Under the pieces are notes generated by a model that was not told where the DNA came from, did no database searches, and worked only from the letters and a program-made list of their open reading frames with translations. A program made the translations under genes and the position numbers. 9,608 nucleotides of DNA from SICV01 sp038045265 (GTDB lineage: Archaea; Nanobdellota; Nanobdellia; Pacearchaeales; GW2011-AR1), in assembly GCA_038045265.1 (NCBI GenBank), contig JBBSYL010000027.1:1-9608 (forward strand). The letters run 5' to 3'. Each line of letters starts with the position of its first letter. The first letter of the stretch is position 1. This document shows positions 1 through 6,231 of this stretch, one piece after another.

Positions 1-54
1 ATAGAATATTGTGCTAGAGATTTACGAGGGATAAACCTCTAAGGTGACAGTATC
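1..54 (+). repeat. Left copy of a 54-bp terminal inverted repeat
   Basis: These 54 bases match the reverse complement of 9555-9608 without a mismatch, and the match stops sharply at 54/55. No gene is visible in the repeat. It contains an imperfect palindrome (arms 15-24 and 32-41). Because the match reaches the first base of the window, the true repeat may extend further out. An interspersed genomic repeat that ended an assembly is the simplest reading; a real linear-element end is possible but not favoured by the housekeeping genes inside. Confidence 0.95.
15..41. repeat. Imperfect palindrome / hairpin inside the left repeat
   Basis: Arms TAGAGATTTA (15-24) and TAAACCTCTA (32-41) flank a 7-nt loop (25-31). 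Nine of ten positions are complementary; the exception is A20 against C36. Read as RNA from the minus strand, this position becomes a G-U wobble, so the stem is continuous. This asymmetry weakly suggests that, if the element is transcribed, the minus strand here (plus strand in the right copy) is the structured RNA. A shorter competing stem, GAGG/CCTC, can also form. Confidence 0.6.
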
Positions 55-68
55 GAGAAATAGAAAAG

Positions 69-76
69 TTTAAAAT
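69..76 (+). promoter_or_regulatory. TATA box of the putative lipoprotein gene
   Basis: TTTAAAAT follows the purine-rich GAAAAG, which could serve as a BRE. The box centre is 26.5 bp upstream of the ATG at 99. That spacing predicts transcription starting at or near 99 and argues against translation from the ATG at 84, which would lie upstream of the transcription start. Confidence 0.6.
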
Positions 77-98
77 AGGTATTATGACTAGTTTTAGT

Positions 99-785
99 AT
101 GGGTATGAAGAAGAAAATAAGGAATGCGGGATTGATAGGGTTAGTTTCTGCAATGCCTCTTGTGAGTGGGTGCCTTGCTGCAGCACTTATTTATTCTGCA
201 GAAACAGTTGCAGAAAGCAATGTTGAAGCTGCGAGAATAAGGGCTGGACAGAATGTGGTTCAATCAAATTATGATATGCGCAATAGGCCTTTTGGAGATA
301 TACCTTTGGAGCAATTTGATATGAATGAAGTTTGGCAAGCAAAAATGAGACAACCTGGTGGAATAATGTATGTATATGAAAAAGGGTTGTTTTACCAGGG
401 AGCGGAACGAGATATTCTCTTGCCTTATCTTAGAATAACCAGTTTTCAATTAACAGAGCACTTTTTTAATGATCACGTGGCTTTGCAAACAGAAGATCTA
501 GGTGCAATTGGGCTTTTATTTCGTGGAAAGGGGGGAAGAATATTTGCTGGTAAAATTGGACCACTTATAGAAGAACGTAAAACGCTTTATAAGGCTTATA
601 AGGAATTAGATGAAATGCAAGCGGAAGAAAAAGCAAGGAAATTAAGAAATGTTTTTGGAGATGGGAAAGTTCAGGGACAAAGAGGAGCTGAAGAAGCATA
701 CCAAAAGGCAAGAGAAGAGGCAAGAAGATTAGCTGAAGAGGCCGCTAGAAAGGCAGCGGAAAGAGAAAGAAAGAAAGAGAAATAA
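99..785 (+). CDS. Putative lipoprotein with possible PH-like core and charged C-terminal helix
   Basis: I do not recognise a named family. The N-terminus is Lys-rich (MKKKIRN), then hydrophobic, ending in V-S-G-C at residues 22-25. This fits a lipobox, so lipid attachment to Cys25 on the outer membrane face is likely. Residues 89-155 alternate short beta-type segments (GIMYVYEKGLFYQG, ILLPYLRITSFQL, HVALQTEDLGAIGLLFR) and end in a helix, an order resembling bacterial-type PH (bPH) domains; this is inference from pattern only. Residues 200-228 are almost all Glu, Lys, Arg and Ala, predicted helix or coiled coil. The in-frame ATG at 84 would give 233 residues. I prefer 99 (228 residues) because of the TATA spacing; 105 (MKKK) is equally good as a signal peptide start. 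The surface-protein gene follows after 31 bp but has its own promoter. A joint envelope role is plausible but unproven. Confidence 0.75.
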   Translation: MGMKKKIRNAGLIGLVSAMPLVSGCLAAALIYSAETVAESNVEAARIRAGQNVVQSNYDMRNRPFGDIPLEQFDMNEVWQAKMRQPGGIMYVYEKGLFYQGAERDILLPYLRITSFQLTEHFFNDHVALQTEDLGAIGLLFRGKGGRIFAGKIGPLIEERKTLYKAYKELDEMQAEEKARKLRNVFGDGKVQGQRGAEEAYQKAREEARRLAEEAARKAAERERKKEK

Positions 786-787
786 TG

Positions 788-795
788 TTTATAAA
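788..795 (+). promoter_or_regulatory. TATA box of the surface-protein gene
   Basis: TTTATAAA lies 3 bp after the preceding stop codon, and its centre is 25.5 bp upstream of the ATG at 817. It predicts a leaderless transcript and fixes that start. No Shine-Dalgarno sequence is visible before 817. Confidence 0.6.
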
Positions 796-816
796 GAATG
801 TTTATCTGTTTAGTTA

Positions 817-3006
817 ATGATTAAAGAGGGAGCATCTAGGAATTATTATCTGGTTTTTATACAAGTATTTTTATTGATTAGTTTGAGTTTTGTAATATCT
901 ATTGCGTTGAAGGACAGTTATGTTGGAGTGGCGAGTGCTACAGGATTAGAGGAGGCCATCTCTGCAGCCACTCAAAAATTTGGTCCAAATACATATGTTA
1001 CAGAAACTGGTGCTGGAACATATCATGTAGTTGCTTCTGGAGGTCAGGAATATTATTATGGTGGGGGAGAGTTCTTTTCCGCATCCTCTCCTTCTACTCT
1101 TACAAATCCTTCAGGATTTAGCTTCAAGGAACTTACTGGGAGACTTGCAACTGGACAGGAATCTTTTGGATTGGGAACTAAAAGTGTGGGGGGTGTAGTG
1201 GGCACGTCAGAAGTATATGGGGCATTATTCCAAGGATTATTCTGGGGAGCAGTATTATATGGTGCTGCTAAATTAGTTGGAAGTATGCTTGGATTAAATA
1301 AAGATACTACAGATGCAGTTGCTAATTCTGTCCTTGTTGGTGCTGTTGGCGGGGGAATTGTAAAAGCTGCGTTGCTAAAGTTTGGTCCAGGAGGAAATGC
1401 TTATTGGGGACAACTAAGTGCTGGACAGTGGGGATTTGTTTCTGGAGTTGGAATTGCAGTTGTTGTATTTTTAATATTATATAAAGATACTAAGACAAAA
1501 ACAGTTACATTCCAATGTTTGCCTTGGGAGCCTGCACTTGGAGGAAATGCATGTGAACAGTGTAATAAAGATTCATTAAAGCCATGTAGCGAATATAGAT
1601 GTAAATCATTAGGGCAGGCATGTGATTTGGTAAATAAGGGAAGTGTTGAGGAAAAATGCGTTTGGATAAGTCCTAAAGATGTGAATAGTCCGACAATAAC
1701 TCCTGATGTGAATGTTCTTAAACCAGTAAATGAAAATTTGCAATACAAACCATTGGTAAGCAGACCTACGGCGATAGGAACTAGAATTGTTAAGGGAGAA
1801 AATGGATGTTTGCAGGCATTCACTCCTCTGCAATTTGGATTTACTACCAATGAGCCAGCACAATGCAAAGTAGATTATGAGGCTAAGACATATGAGGAAA
1901 TGCAATTCTTTATTGGAGAAAATAATTATTATATATTAAATCATACGCAAAGAATGAGATTGCCAAGCCCAATAACAAGCAATGGTAGCGCTGCACCATT
2001 ATTCCAGAACGATGGAACATTCTCATTATATGTACAGTGCCAAGATGCTAATGGAAATAAGAATGATGATCATTATGTGGTAGAATTCTGTGTAGATAAA
2101 AGCCCGGATACGACTTCTCCTTCAATAGAAGGAACAAGCATTAATTCTGGAAGCGCAGTAAGATTCGAAGTTGATGAGGCGCCTATAGAGGTTTATGTTA
2201 ATGAGCCCGGACAGTGTAAATGGAGTTTGAATGATAGAATATTTGATGATATGGAACATTCTTTCTCTTGTTCGACTGATCCTGGAGAAATAAACGCAAA
2301 TCTTGCATATACTTGCTCTGGAAATCTAACTGGAATAAGAGATAGAGAAAATAATGAATTTTATTTCAGATGTAGAGATCTAGAGGGAAATACAAATGTG
2401 GAGAGCTACAAATTTAGCTTGAGAGGAAGTCAACAACTTAGTGTGCTGTCCACCGAACCTAATGGAACAATATTTGGAAGTACGAATACTGTAAAGGTTG
2501 AATTAGCATTAACAACTGATGATGGAGCAGATGAAGGAAAAGCAATATGTTTCTATAATAGTTCTTTAACTGGTGGATTTGTACAGATGTTTACTACTGA
2601 TGATTTCTCACACAGGCAAATTCAAGAATTACCTGCAGGAAATTATAATTATAATTTCAGATGCATTGATTCTGGAGGAAATGCTGCTGAAACAAATACA
2701 AAGTTCAGCGTTTTTGTGGACAAAGAAGCACCAAGAGTTGTGAGAACTTATAAAGATCAAGCATTAAAAATAATTACAAATGAAGATGCTACATGTTCTT
2801 ATTCTTTACAGAGCTGTAATTTCAATATTGATGAAGGAATAAAATTAGAGTATAGTAATGCAGAGGTAAAGAATCAGTTATTCGCGCCTTGGAAGTCAGG
2901 AGTTAAATATCATGTGAAATGTATAGACAAGTATGGAAACCAACCAAGCCCCAATGAATGTTCTGTTATAATAAGTCCAAGAGGAACTGTAGAAACAAGT
3001 GACTAA
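817..3006 (+). CDS. Large membrane-anchored cysteine-rich surface protein with Ig-like repeats (DPANN type)
   Basis: The 729-residue protein starts with a hydrophobic segment (about 11-30; signal or anchor). A Gly/Ser/Tyr-rich region follows, then three further probable membrane segments (about 133-158, 166-187, 205-223). Next is a compact block of seven cysteines (C234, C246, C249, C257, C262, C269, C281) including PCSEYRCKSLGQAC. I associate this block with uncharacterised large proteins of Pacearchaeota and Woesearchaeota. From about 330 to 720 there are four diverged beta-sandwich-like repeats. Each has a Cys near its start (C350, C467, C578, C660) and one in a Y-x-x-(R/Q/K)-C-x-D-x-x-GN-like motif near its end (C408, C519, C616, C702), suggesting one disulfide per domain. 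Several N-x-S/T sequons could be glycosylated. The features fit an extracellular protein held in the membrane, for example for contact with a host cell; this role is inference. No enzyme motif is visible. The stop codon overlaps that of hjc. Confidence 0.8.
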   Translation: MIKEGASRNYYLVFIQVFLLISLSFVISIALKDSYVGVASATGLEEAISAATQKFGPNTYVTETGAGTYHVVASGGQEYYYGGGEFFSASSPSTLTNPSGFSFKELTGRLATGQESFGLGTKSVGGVVGTSEVYGALFQGLFWGAVLYGAAKLVGSMLGLNKDTTDAVANSVLVGAVGGGIVKAALLKFGPGGNAYWGQLSAGQWGFVSGVGIAVVVFLILYKDTKTKTVTFQCLPWEPALGGNACEQCNKDSLKPCSEYRCKSLGQACDLVNKGSVEEKCVWISPKDVNSPTITPDVNVLKPVNENLQYKPLVSRPTAIGTRIVKGENGCLQAFTPLQFGFTTNEPAQCKVDYEAKTYEEMQFFIGENNYYILNHTQRMRLPSPITSNGSAAPLFQNDGTFSLYVQCQDANGNKNDDHYVVEFCVDKSPDTTSPSIEGTSINSGSAVRFEVDEAPIEVYVNEPGQCKWSLNDRIFDDMEHSFSCSTDPGEINANLAYTCSGNLTGIRDRENNEFYFRCRDLEGNTNVESYKFSLRGSQQLSVLSTEPNGTIFGSTNTVKVELALTTDDGADEGKAICFYNSSLTGGFVQMFTTDDFSHRQIQELPAGNYNYNFRCIDSGGNAAETNTKFSVFVDKEAPRVVRTYKDQALKIITNEDATCSYSLQSCNFNIDEGIKLEYSNAEVKNQLFAPWKSGVKYHVKCIDKYGNQPSPNECSVIISPRGTVETSD

Positions 3007-3404
3007 TCTGAATGCTCGAAGAATTGGGAGAATTTTTTTCCGTTCTCTTTTGCATTTTTAAGAGAAATTGCCCAATACTTTCCAGTATCTGCTAATTGGT
3101 CGGGTCTTATAAAAAGCCAACCTTCTCTGTTAAATCTAACTGCGATTATTGGAGTTAGGCCGAGAGTATGAGAAAAAGTAACAAAGTCGCTTATCTGTTC
3201 TCTTGAAATATAAATTGTTGATTTCTTACTTGATTTTGCTTCTATTGTAAAACCATGCCTTCCAATTTTTGCTGCAATTATGTCGCATGGAGAATCTTCC
3301 CCCACCCCAGAACCAGCTACACGAATACTTCTCCAACCATTCTCTGTGAACAATTTTACCAATTCACGTTCGGCATTAGAACCCTTTGCTTTGTTGCCCG
3401 GCAT
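3003..3404 (-). CDS. hjc: Holliday junction resolvase Hjc
   Basis: This is an archaeal Holliday junction endonuclease that cuts four-way DNA junctions as a dimer during recombination and fork repair. The 133 residues match the family's size. The signature is clear: KGSNAERELV at 7-16, RVAGSG at 28-33, SPCDIIA at 38-44, TIEAKS at 53-58. The metal-binding and catalytic residues expected from Sulfolobus Hjc align as E12, D41, E55 and K57, so the enzyme should be active. The reading frame opens further upstream to an ATG at 3461, but the added 19 residues are hydrophobic and unlike Hjc. The TATA box centred 25.5 bp from 3404 also supports MPGNKAKGSN as the true start. It converges on the surface-protein gene and is divergent from the hydrolase gene. 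Confidence 0.95.
   Translation of the reverse strand: MPGNKAKGSNAERELVKLFTENGWRSIRVAGSGVGEDSPCDIIAAKIGRHGFTIEAKSSKKSTIYISREQISDFVTFSHTLGLTPIIAVRFNREGWLFIRPDQLADTGKYWAISLKNAKENGKKFSQFFEHSD
3033..3039 (+). terminator. T-tract, possible terminator of the surface-protein gene
   Basis: A run of seven T residues begins 27 bp after the stop codon at 3006. Archaeal RNA polymerase can terminate on such tracts without a hairpin. It lies inside the 3' end of the oppositely oriented hjc gene, where the A-run also encodes Lys codons, so it may be coincidental. Confidence 0.35.
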
Positions 3405-3425
3405 AATGTAAAATAAGAATTGTGG

Positions 3426-3433
3426 TTTATATA
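3426..3433 (-). promoter_or_regulatory. TATA box of hjc
   Basis: On the minus strand this reads TATATAAA, centred 25.5 bp upstream of the ATG at 3404. It lies inside the longer open frame that starts at 3461, which argues that the longer version is not transcribed as a coding sequence. Confidence 0.6.
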
Positions 3434-3448
3434 GTTTTATTAGAAGAA

Positions 3449-3456
3449 TTTTAATA
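3449..3456 (+). promoter_or_regulatory. TATA box of the alpha/beta hydrolase gene
   Basis: TTTTAATA is centred 26.5 bp upstream of the ATG at 3479. A second AT-rich stretch (3463-3470) is too close to the start to fit the spacing seen elsewhere in the window. Confidence 0.5.
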
Positions 3457-3478
3457 GGCAAATATATATTAATTAATT

Positions 3479-4204
3479 ATGGAAAATATAAAGTTAAAGA
3501 ATAAATGTGGAATTACTATAGAAGCAACTTTGCAAAAAGCAGATACTAATAAAGAGAGCATTGTAGTCTTCTGTCATGGACTGATGTCTACTAAAAATAG
3601 ATCTAAGTTAAAAGAACTTGGAGAAATATTTTCTAAAAATAATATTAATTTTATTAGATTTGATTTTTTAGGATGTGGGAATAGTGGAGACTATCTAATA
3701 TCTGCAAAGGATGAAGTTGAAGATTTAAAAACAATTATTGAATTTTTAAAATCGAAAGGATTTTCAAATATAGGTTTACTAGGAGAGAGTTTTGGAGGGT
3801 TAGTTTCATGTCTCACTTATTCTAGAGATATTAAAACGATTGTATTATGGGCTCCCTTAACAAATGCTAAAGTTCATTATTTATGGAATGAAAAAAGAGA
3901 AATTATAGAAAAACAAGGATATGTTGAGGTTAAAAAAAGAGAGAAAATACATAAGTTATCAAAGGAATTCTTTATGGAAACTAATTCGATAAATCAGGAA
4001 AATATTTTGTCAAATATAAAATGCCCTGTATTAATAATTCATGGTGATGAAGACAAAACTATTCCTCTTGAGCATTCTAAATCTGCTATGAAATATCTCT
4101 CGAAAGACTCAATACTTGAAATTGTTAAGGGTGGAAGTCACTATATTGATGAATTTGATGAAACATTCAAATTGACTATTGATTGGTTCAAGAAAAATTT
4201 GTGA
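3479..4204 (+). CDS. Alpha/beta hydrolase (serine esterase/peptidase-like)
   Basis: This 241-residue protein is a typical single-domain cytosolic alpha/beta hydrolase. The oxyanion region is CHG (32-34), the nucleophile elbow is G-E-S104-F-G-G, the acid is D192 in HGDEDKTIP (188-196), and the base is H221 in GGSHYID. All three triad residues are in the expected order and spacing, so it should be an active hydrolase acting on an ester, thioester or amide. The Gly-Asp/His-Gly pattern and a cap of roughly 40-50 polar residues (130-177) between the elbow and the acid resemble BAAT/FrsA-like or YqiA-like esterases; the substrate cannot be read from the sequence. No signal peptide is visible. It is alone on this strand, divergent from hjc and convergent with the histone-fold-like gene (12 bp between stops). 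Confidence 0.9.
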   Translation: MENIKLKNKCGITIEATLQKADTNKESIVVFCHGLMSTKNRSKLKELGEIFSKNNINFIRFDFLGCGNSGDYLISAKDEVEDLKTIIEFLKSKGFSNIGLLGESFGGLVSCLTYSRDIKTIVLWAPLTNAKVHYLWNEKREIIEKQGYVEVKKREKIHKLSKEFFMETNSINQENILSNIKCPVLIIHGDEDKTIPLEHSKSAMKYLSKDSILEIVKGGSHYIDEFDETFKLTIDWFKKNL

Positions 4205-4209
4205 CAAAT

Positions 4210-4214
4210 AAAAA
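4210..4214 (-). terminator. Short T-tract after the lysS/histone-fold operon
   Basis: On the minus strand a TTTTT run sits just after the histone-fold-like stop codon, in the 12-bp gap before the convergent hydrolase stop. This fits an archaeal T-tract terminator, but the run is short and the region is AT-rich. Confidence 0.3.
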
Positions 4215-4216
4215 TT

Positions 4217-4384
4217 TTACAAATCTTTAGCCTGTAAGGTTCTTCTTCCATTCAACTTCGCCCTCTGTGCAGCTTCTTCAAGAATTTTAAGAACCTTTTT
4301 ATTCAATGCGTCCGGAACATCTGCTGAAACAGACAATTCTGGAACTGCTGCTTTTATCTTGCTTTTTATTATTAAGTCCACCAT
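4217..4384 (-). CDS. Small histone-fold-like DNA-binding protein (DUF1931-like)
   Basis: This 55-residue reading frame is short enough to be missed by common length cutoffs. It begins MVDLIIKSKIK, has a central amphipathic helix (about 24-43; DALNKKVLKILEEAAQRAK) and ends NGRRTLQAKDL. The last segment matches the loop 2 and R-K-T-V-x-x-x-D pattern of archaeal histones and of DUF1931 proteins. The N-terminal KSKIK and the lack of a final helix favour the short DUF1931-like type over a canonical archaeal histone. It probably dimerises and binds DNA; this is inferred from family resemblance. Its ATG (4384-4382) shares one base with the lysS stop (4386-4384), so translation is likely coupled. A GGGAGAT sequence lies about 9 nt upstream as a Shine-Dalgarno site, unlike the leaderless neighbours. 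Confidence 0.8.
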   Translation of the reverse strand: MVDLIIKSKIKAAVPELSVSADVPDALNKKVLKILEEAAQRAKLNGRRTLQAKDL

Positions 4385-5886
4385 TATTTTTTATCTCCCG
4401 TTTTTTCTATTTTTTCAGGGCGCATGAAAGGAAAGAGGATTACGTCGCGGATTGAATCTTGTCCTGTAAGAAGCATTATCATTCTGTCTATACCCAAACC
4501 AACTCCACCAGTTGGAGGCATTCCTACTTCTAATGCATTTACAAAATCTTCGTCGTATGGGTTTGCTTCATCATTTCCTTTAGAAAGCATTTTTTCTTGT
4601 TCTTCTAAAAGTTCTTTTTGTTTTATTGGATCATTTAATTCTGAATATGCATTTCCCAATTCTGCGCCCATGCAAAATGGTTCGAATCTTTCTATTAATC
4701 TGCATAATTTATCGCTTCTGTGTATTTTACATAGGGGAGTAGTTTCTAAAGGATGGTCTATTATGAAAGTTGGCTGTTCTATTTTATCTTCGCAGAAATG
4801 CTCGAATATGGACTGAACAAGCCACCCCCAACTATCTCCCTTAACCTCTACCTTATTCTCTTCTATGAAATCTCTTAATTCTCCCTCATTCATCTTTGTT
4901 ATATCTATCTTTGCGAATTTTTTTATTGCTTCCGCCATTGTTAGTCTTGGCCAAGGTTTTTTGAAATCTATTTCCTTGCCTCTGAAATTGATTTTAGTAG
5001 AGCCATTGACTTTCTTTGATACGTGAACAAAGATATCTTCAAACAGCTCCATCATATCATTGTAATCTGCATAAGCTTGATATATTTCCATCATTGAAAA
5101 TTCTGGATTATGCCATCTATCTATGCCCTCATTTCTAAAGTTACGTGCAATTGTGAATACTTTTTCATATCCTCCAACAATTAATCTCTTCAGGTATAGT
5201 TCTGGAGATATTGCTAAGTACATGTCTATATCTAACGCATTTAAATGAGTTGTAAAAGGCTTTGCAGCGGCTCCGCCATATACTGTTTGCAAATATGGGG
5301 TATCTACCTCATTAAATCCCTTAGATTTTAGAAACTCTCTTATTGCATCTATAATTTTTTCTCTTTTGTCAAATGTAGCCCTTACTTCGGGACTTATTAT
5401 CAAATCAAGATATCTCTTTCTATATCTCTCTTCCTTATCTTGTAGGCCGTGCCATTTCTCTGGAAGAGGAAGTATCGACTTTGAAAGTAACTCCAAGTCT
5501 TTTACAAGTACTGAAAGCTCTCCGCGCTTTGTTCTAAAAATTGGTCCTGAAACGCCTACAAAGTCTCCAGAGTCTATATATTTCTTGAAGAATTCAATTG
5601 TTTTACTATTTGTATCTGGATCCTGAAAAACTAACTGTATTTTTCCAGATGAATCTTGCAAGACTGCAAATATTATTTTTCCTATATCTCTAATTGCAAC
5701 TATTCGACCAGCTATCTGTGCTTTCTCTTTGGCTTTTTGTTCATTTTTTAGTTTTTTGTGAGATTCTTGAAGCTCTGCTGCGGAATTTTTCTTATCAAAT
5801 TTATAAGGATAAGGATTTATCCCATGCTTCCTTAATTCATTTAACTTCTTTAGTCTTTCTTGAATTATTTGGTCTTCTCTACCCAT
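4384..5886 (-). CDS. lysS: Lysyl-tRNA synthetase, class II
   Basis: The enzyme charges tRNA-Lys with lysine using ATP in the cytosol. The 500 residues match the usual bacterial-type length. The order is an N-terminal helix with the family's RLKKLNELRKHGINPYP motif (11-27), an anticodon-binding OB fold (about 56-135), and a class II catalytic core. Motif 1 covers RYLDLI to DTPYLQ (158-200). Motif 2 is ARNFRNEGIDRWHNPEF (247-263). The GAELGNAYSELNDP segment (407-420) is typical of LysRS. Motif 3 is GVGLGIDRMIML (461-472) with R468. All key motifs are intact. Many archaea use the unrelated class I LysRS, so this class II enzyme may trace to transfer from bacteria; that needs a tree. It begins a two-gene operon with the histone-fold-like protein, driven by a TATA box at 5908-5915. 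Confidence 0.97.
   Translation of the reverse strand: MGREDQIIQERLKKLNELRKHGINPYPYKFDKKNSAAELQESHKKLKNEQKAKEKAQIAGRIVAIRDIGKIIFAVLQDSSGKIQLVFQDPDTNSKTIEFFKKYIDSGDFVGVSGPIFRTKRGELSVLVKDLELLSKSILPLPEKWHGLQDKEERYRKRYLDLIISPEVRATFDKREKIIDAIREFLKSKGFNEVDTPYLQTVYGGAAAKPFTTHLNALDIDMYLAISPELYLKRLIVGGYEKVFTIARNFRNEGIDRWHNPEFSMMEIYQAYADYNDMMELFEDIFVHVSKKVNGSTKINFRGKEIDFKKPWPRLTMAEAIKKFAKIDITKMNEGELRDFIEENKVEVKGDSWGWLVQSIFEHFCEDKIEQPTFIIDHPLETTPLCKIHRSDKLCRLIERFEPFCMGAELGNAYSELNDPIKQKELLEEQEKMLSKGNDEANPYDEDFVNALEVGMPPTGGVGLGIDRMIMLLTGQDSIRDVILFPFMRPEKIEKTGDKK
4394..4400 (-). promoter_or_regulatory. Shine-Dalgarno-like site for the histone-fold gene
   Basis: The minus strand reads GGGAGAT inside the last codons of lysS, about 9 nt before the downstream ATG. 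It resembles the GGAGGTGAT core that pairs with the 16S rRNA 3' end. It is the only convincing ribosome binding site in the window and it belongs to the only gene without its own TATA box. Confidence 0.55.
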
Positions 5887-5907
5887 TTTAAAAATTAGAA
5901 ATCGGCA

Positions 5908-5915
5908 TTTAAATA
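5908..5915 (-). promoter_or_regulatory. TATA box of the lysS operon
   Basis: The minus strand reads TATTTAAA, centred 25.5 bp upstream of the ATG at 5886, predicting a leaderless lysS transcript. It occupies most of the 38-bp gap to the acylphosphatase-like stop codon. Confidence 0.6.
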
Positions 5916-5924
5916 GTTAATTAA

Positions 5925-6200
5925 TCAGAGAGTCAATATTTTGAACTCTTTGAATCCTTGAAGATGTTCTTGCTTCTCTTCCACACTCCTTATTATGGAA
6001 TGTTTTGGACCTTGTTTGCATATTTCTATCATCTTATTTACATTATCAGATTCTCCCTCAAGAAATACTTCTGCTCTACCGTCCTCTCTTAAATGGAAGA
6101 ATCCTTTTATATTGTTTTTTTCTGCATGTTCTTTTATGAATTGTCTGAAAAAAAGACTCTGCAATGCACCTGTAATGTATAATCTTATTGCTTTTTTCAT
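5925..6200 (-). CDS. Acylphosphatase-like protein, catalytic Asn replaced
   Basis: At 91 residues it has the full length and fold pattern of acylphosphatases, small cytosolic enzymes that hydrolyse acyl phosphates. The phosphate-binding loop GALQSLFFR (11-19) corresponds to the GxVQGVGFR signature, with R19 as the catalytic arginine. The later DGRAEVFLEG (40-49) and GFKEFKIL (82-89) segments also fit. The catalytic Asn of the usual W-V-R-N-L-P-D-G motif is absent: the equivalent stretch here is GFFHLREDG (33-41), placing Leu at that position. The family's Asn positions the attacking water, so the protein may be inactive or have another role such as ligand binding. The gene has its own TATA box and lies between DUF362 and lysS on the same strand. 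Confidence 0.88.
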   Translation of the reverse strand: MKKAIRLYITGALQSLFFRQFIKEHAEKNNIKGFFHLREDGRAEVFLEGESDNVNKMIEICKQGPKHSIIRSVEEKQEHLQGFKEFKILTL

Positions 6201-6221
6201 TATAGAATTTAGAAAGGACAG

Positions 6222-6229
6222 TTAATATA
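6222..6229 (-). promoter_or_regulatory. TATA box of the acylphosphatase-like gene
   Basis: The minus strand reads TATATTAA, centred 25.5 bp upstream of the ATG at 6200. It ends 2 bp from the stop codon of the upstream DUF362 gene, so the 31-bp gap is essentially all promoter. Confidence 0.55.
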
Positions 6230-6231
6230 TT

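Noticed and set aside
1..54. CRISPR repeat
   Set aside because: Only one unit at each end in opposite orientation, 54 bp long, no spacer series and no cas gene.
1..54. tRNA, C/D-box or H/ACA RNA in the terminal repeat
   Set aside because: No T-loop GGTTCRA signature, no RTGATGA/CTGA pair. An ACA follows the right hairpin, but the stem is too short for an H/ACA guide pocket.
1549..1660. Zinc-finger reading of the seven-cysteine block
   Set aside because: The spacing is irregular, and the flanking membrane segments and downstream beta-domains suggest an extracellular disulfide-bonded knot rather than a metal-binding DNA or RNA domain.
1401..1905. Minus-strand open frames opposite the surface-protein gene
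   Set aside because: They lie wholly inside a well-supported gene, have odd His/Cys/Ser-rich composition, no family match and no spaced TATA box; they are reading-frame shadows.
1388..2683. GGAGGAAATGC repeated three times in the surface-protein gene
   Set aside because: All three encode the residues Gly-Gly-Asn-Ala in frame in a Gly-rich protein with biased codons; no regular spacing, so not a DNA repeat.
4424..4816. Plus-strand open frame opposite lysS
   Set aside because: Antisense to the conserved class II core of LysRS; Ser/Cys-rich composition and no promoter. Same reasoning for the frames at 5366-5626 and 5694-5891.
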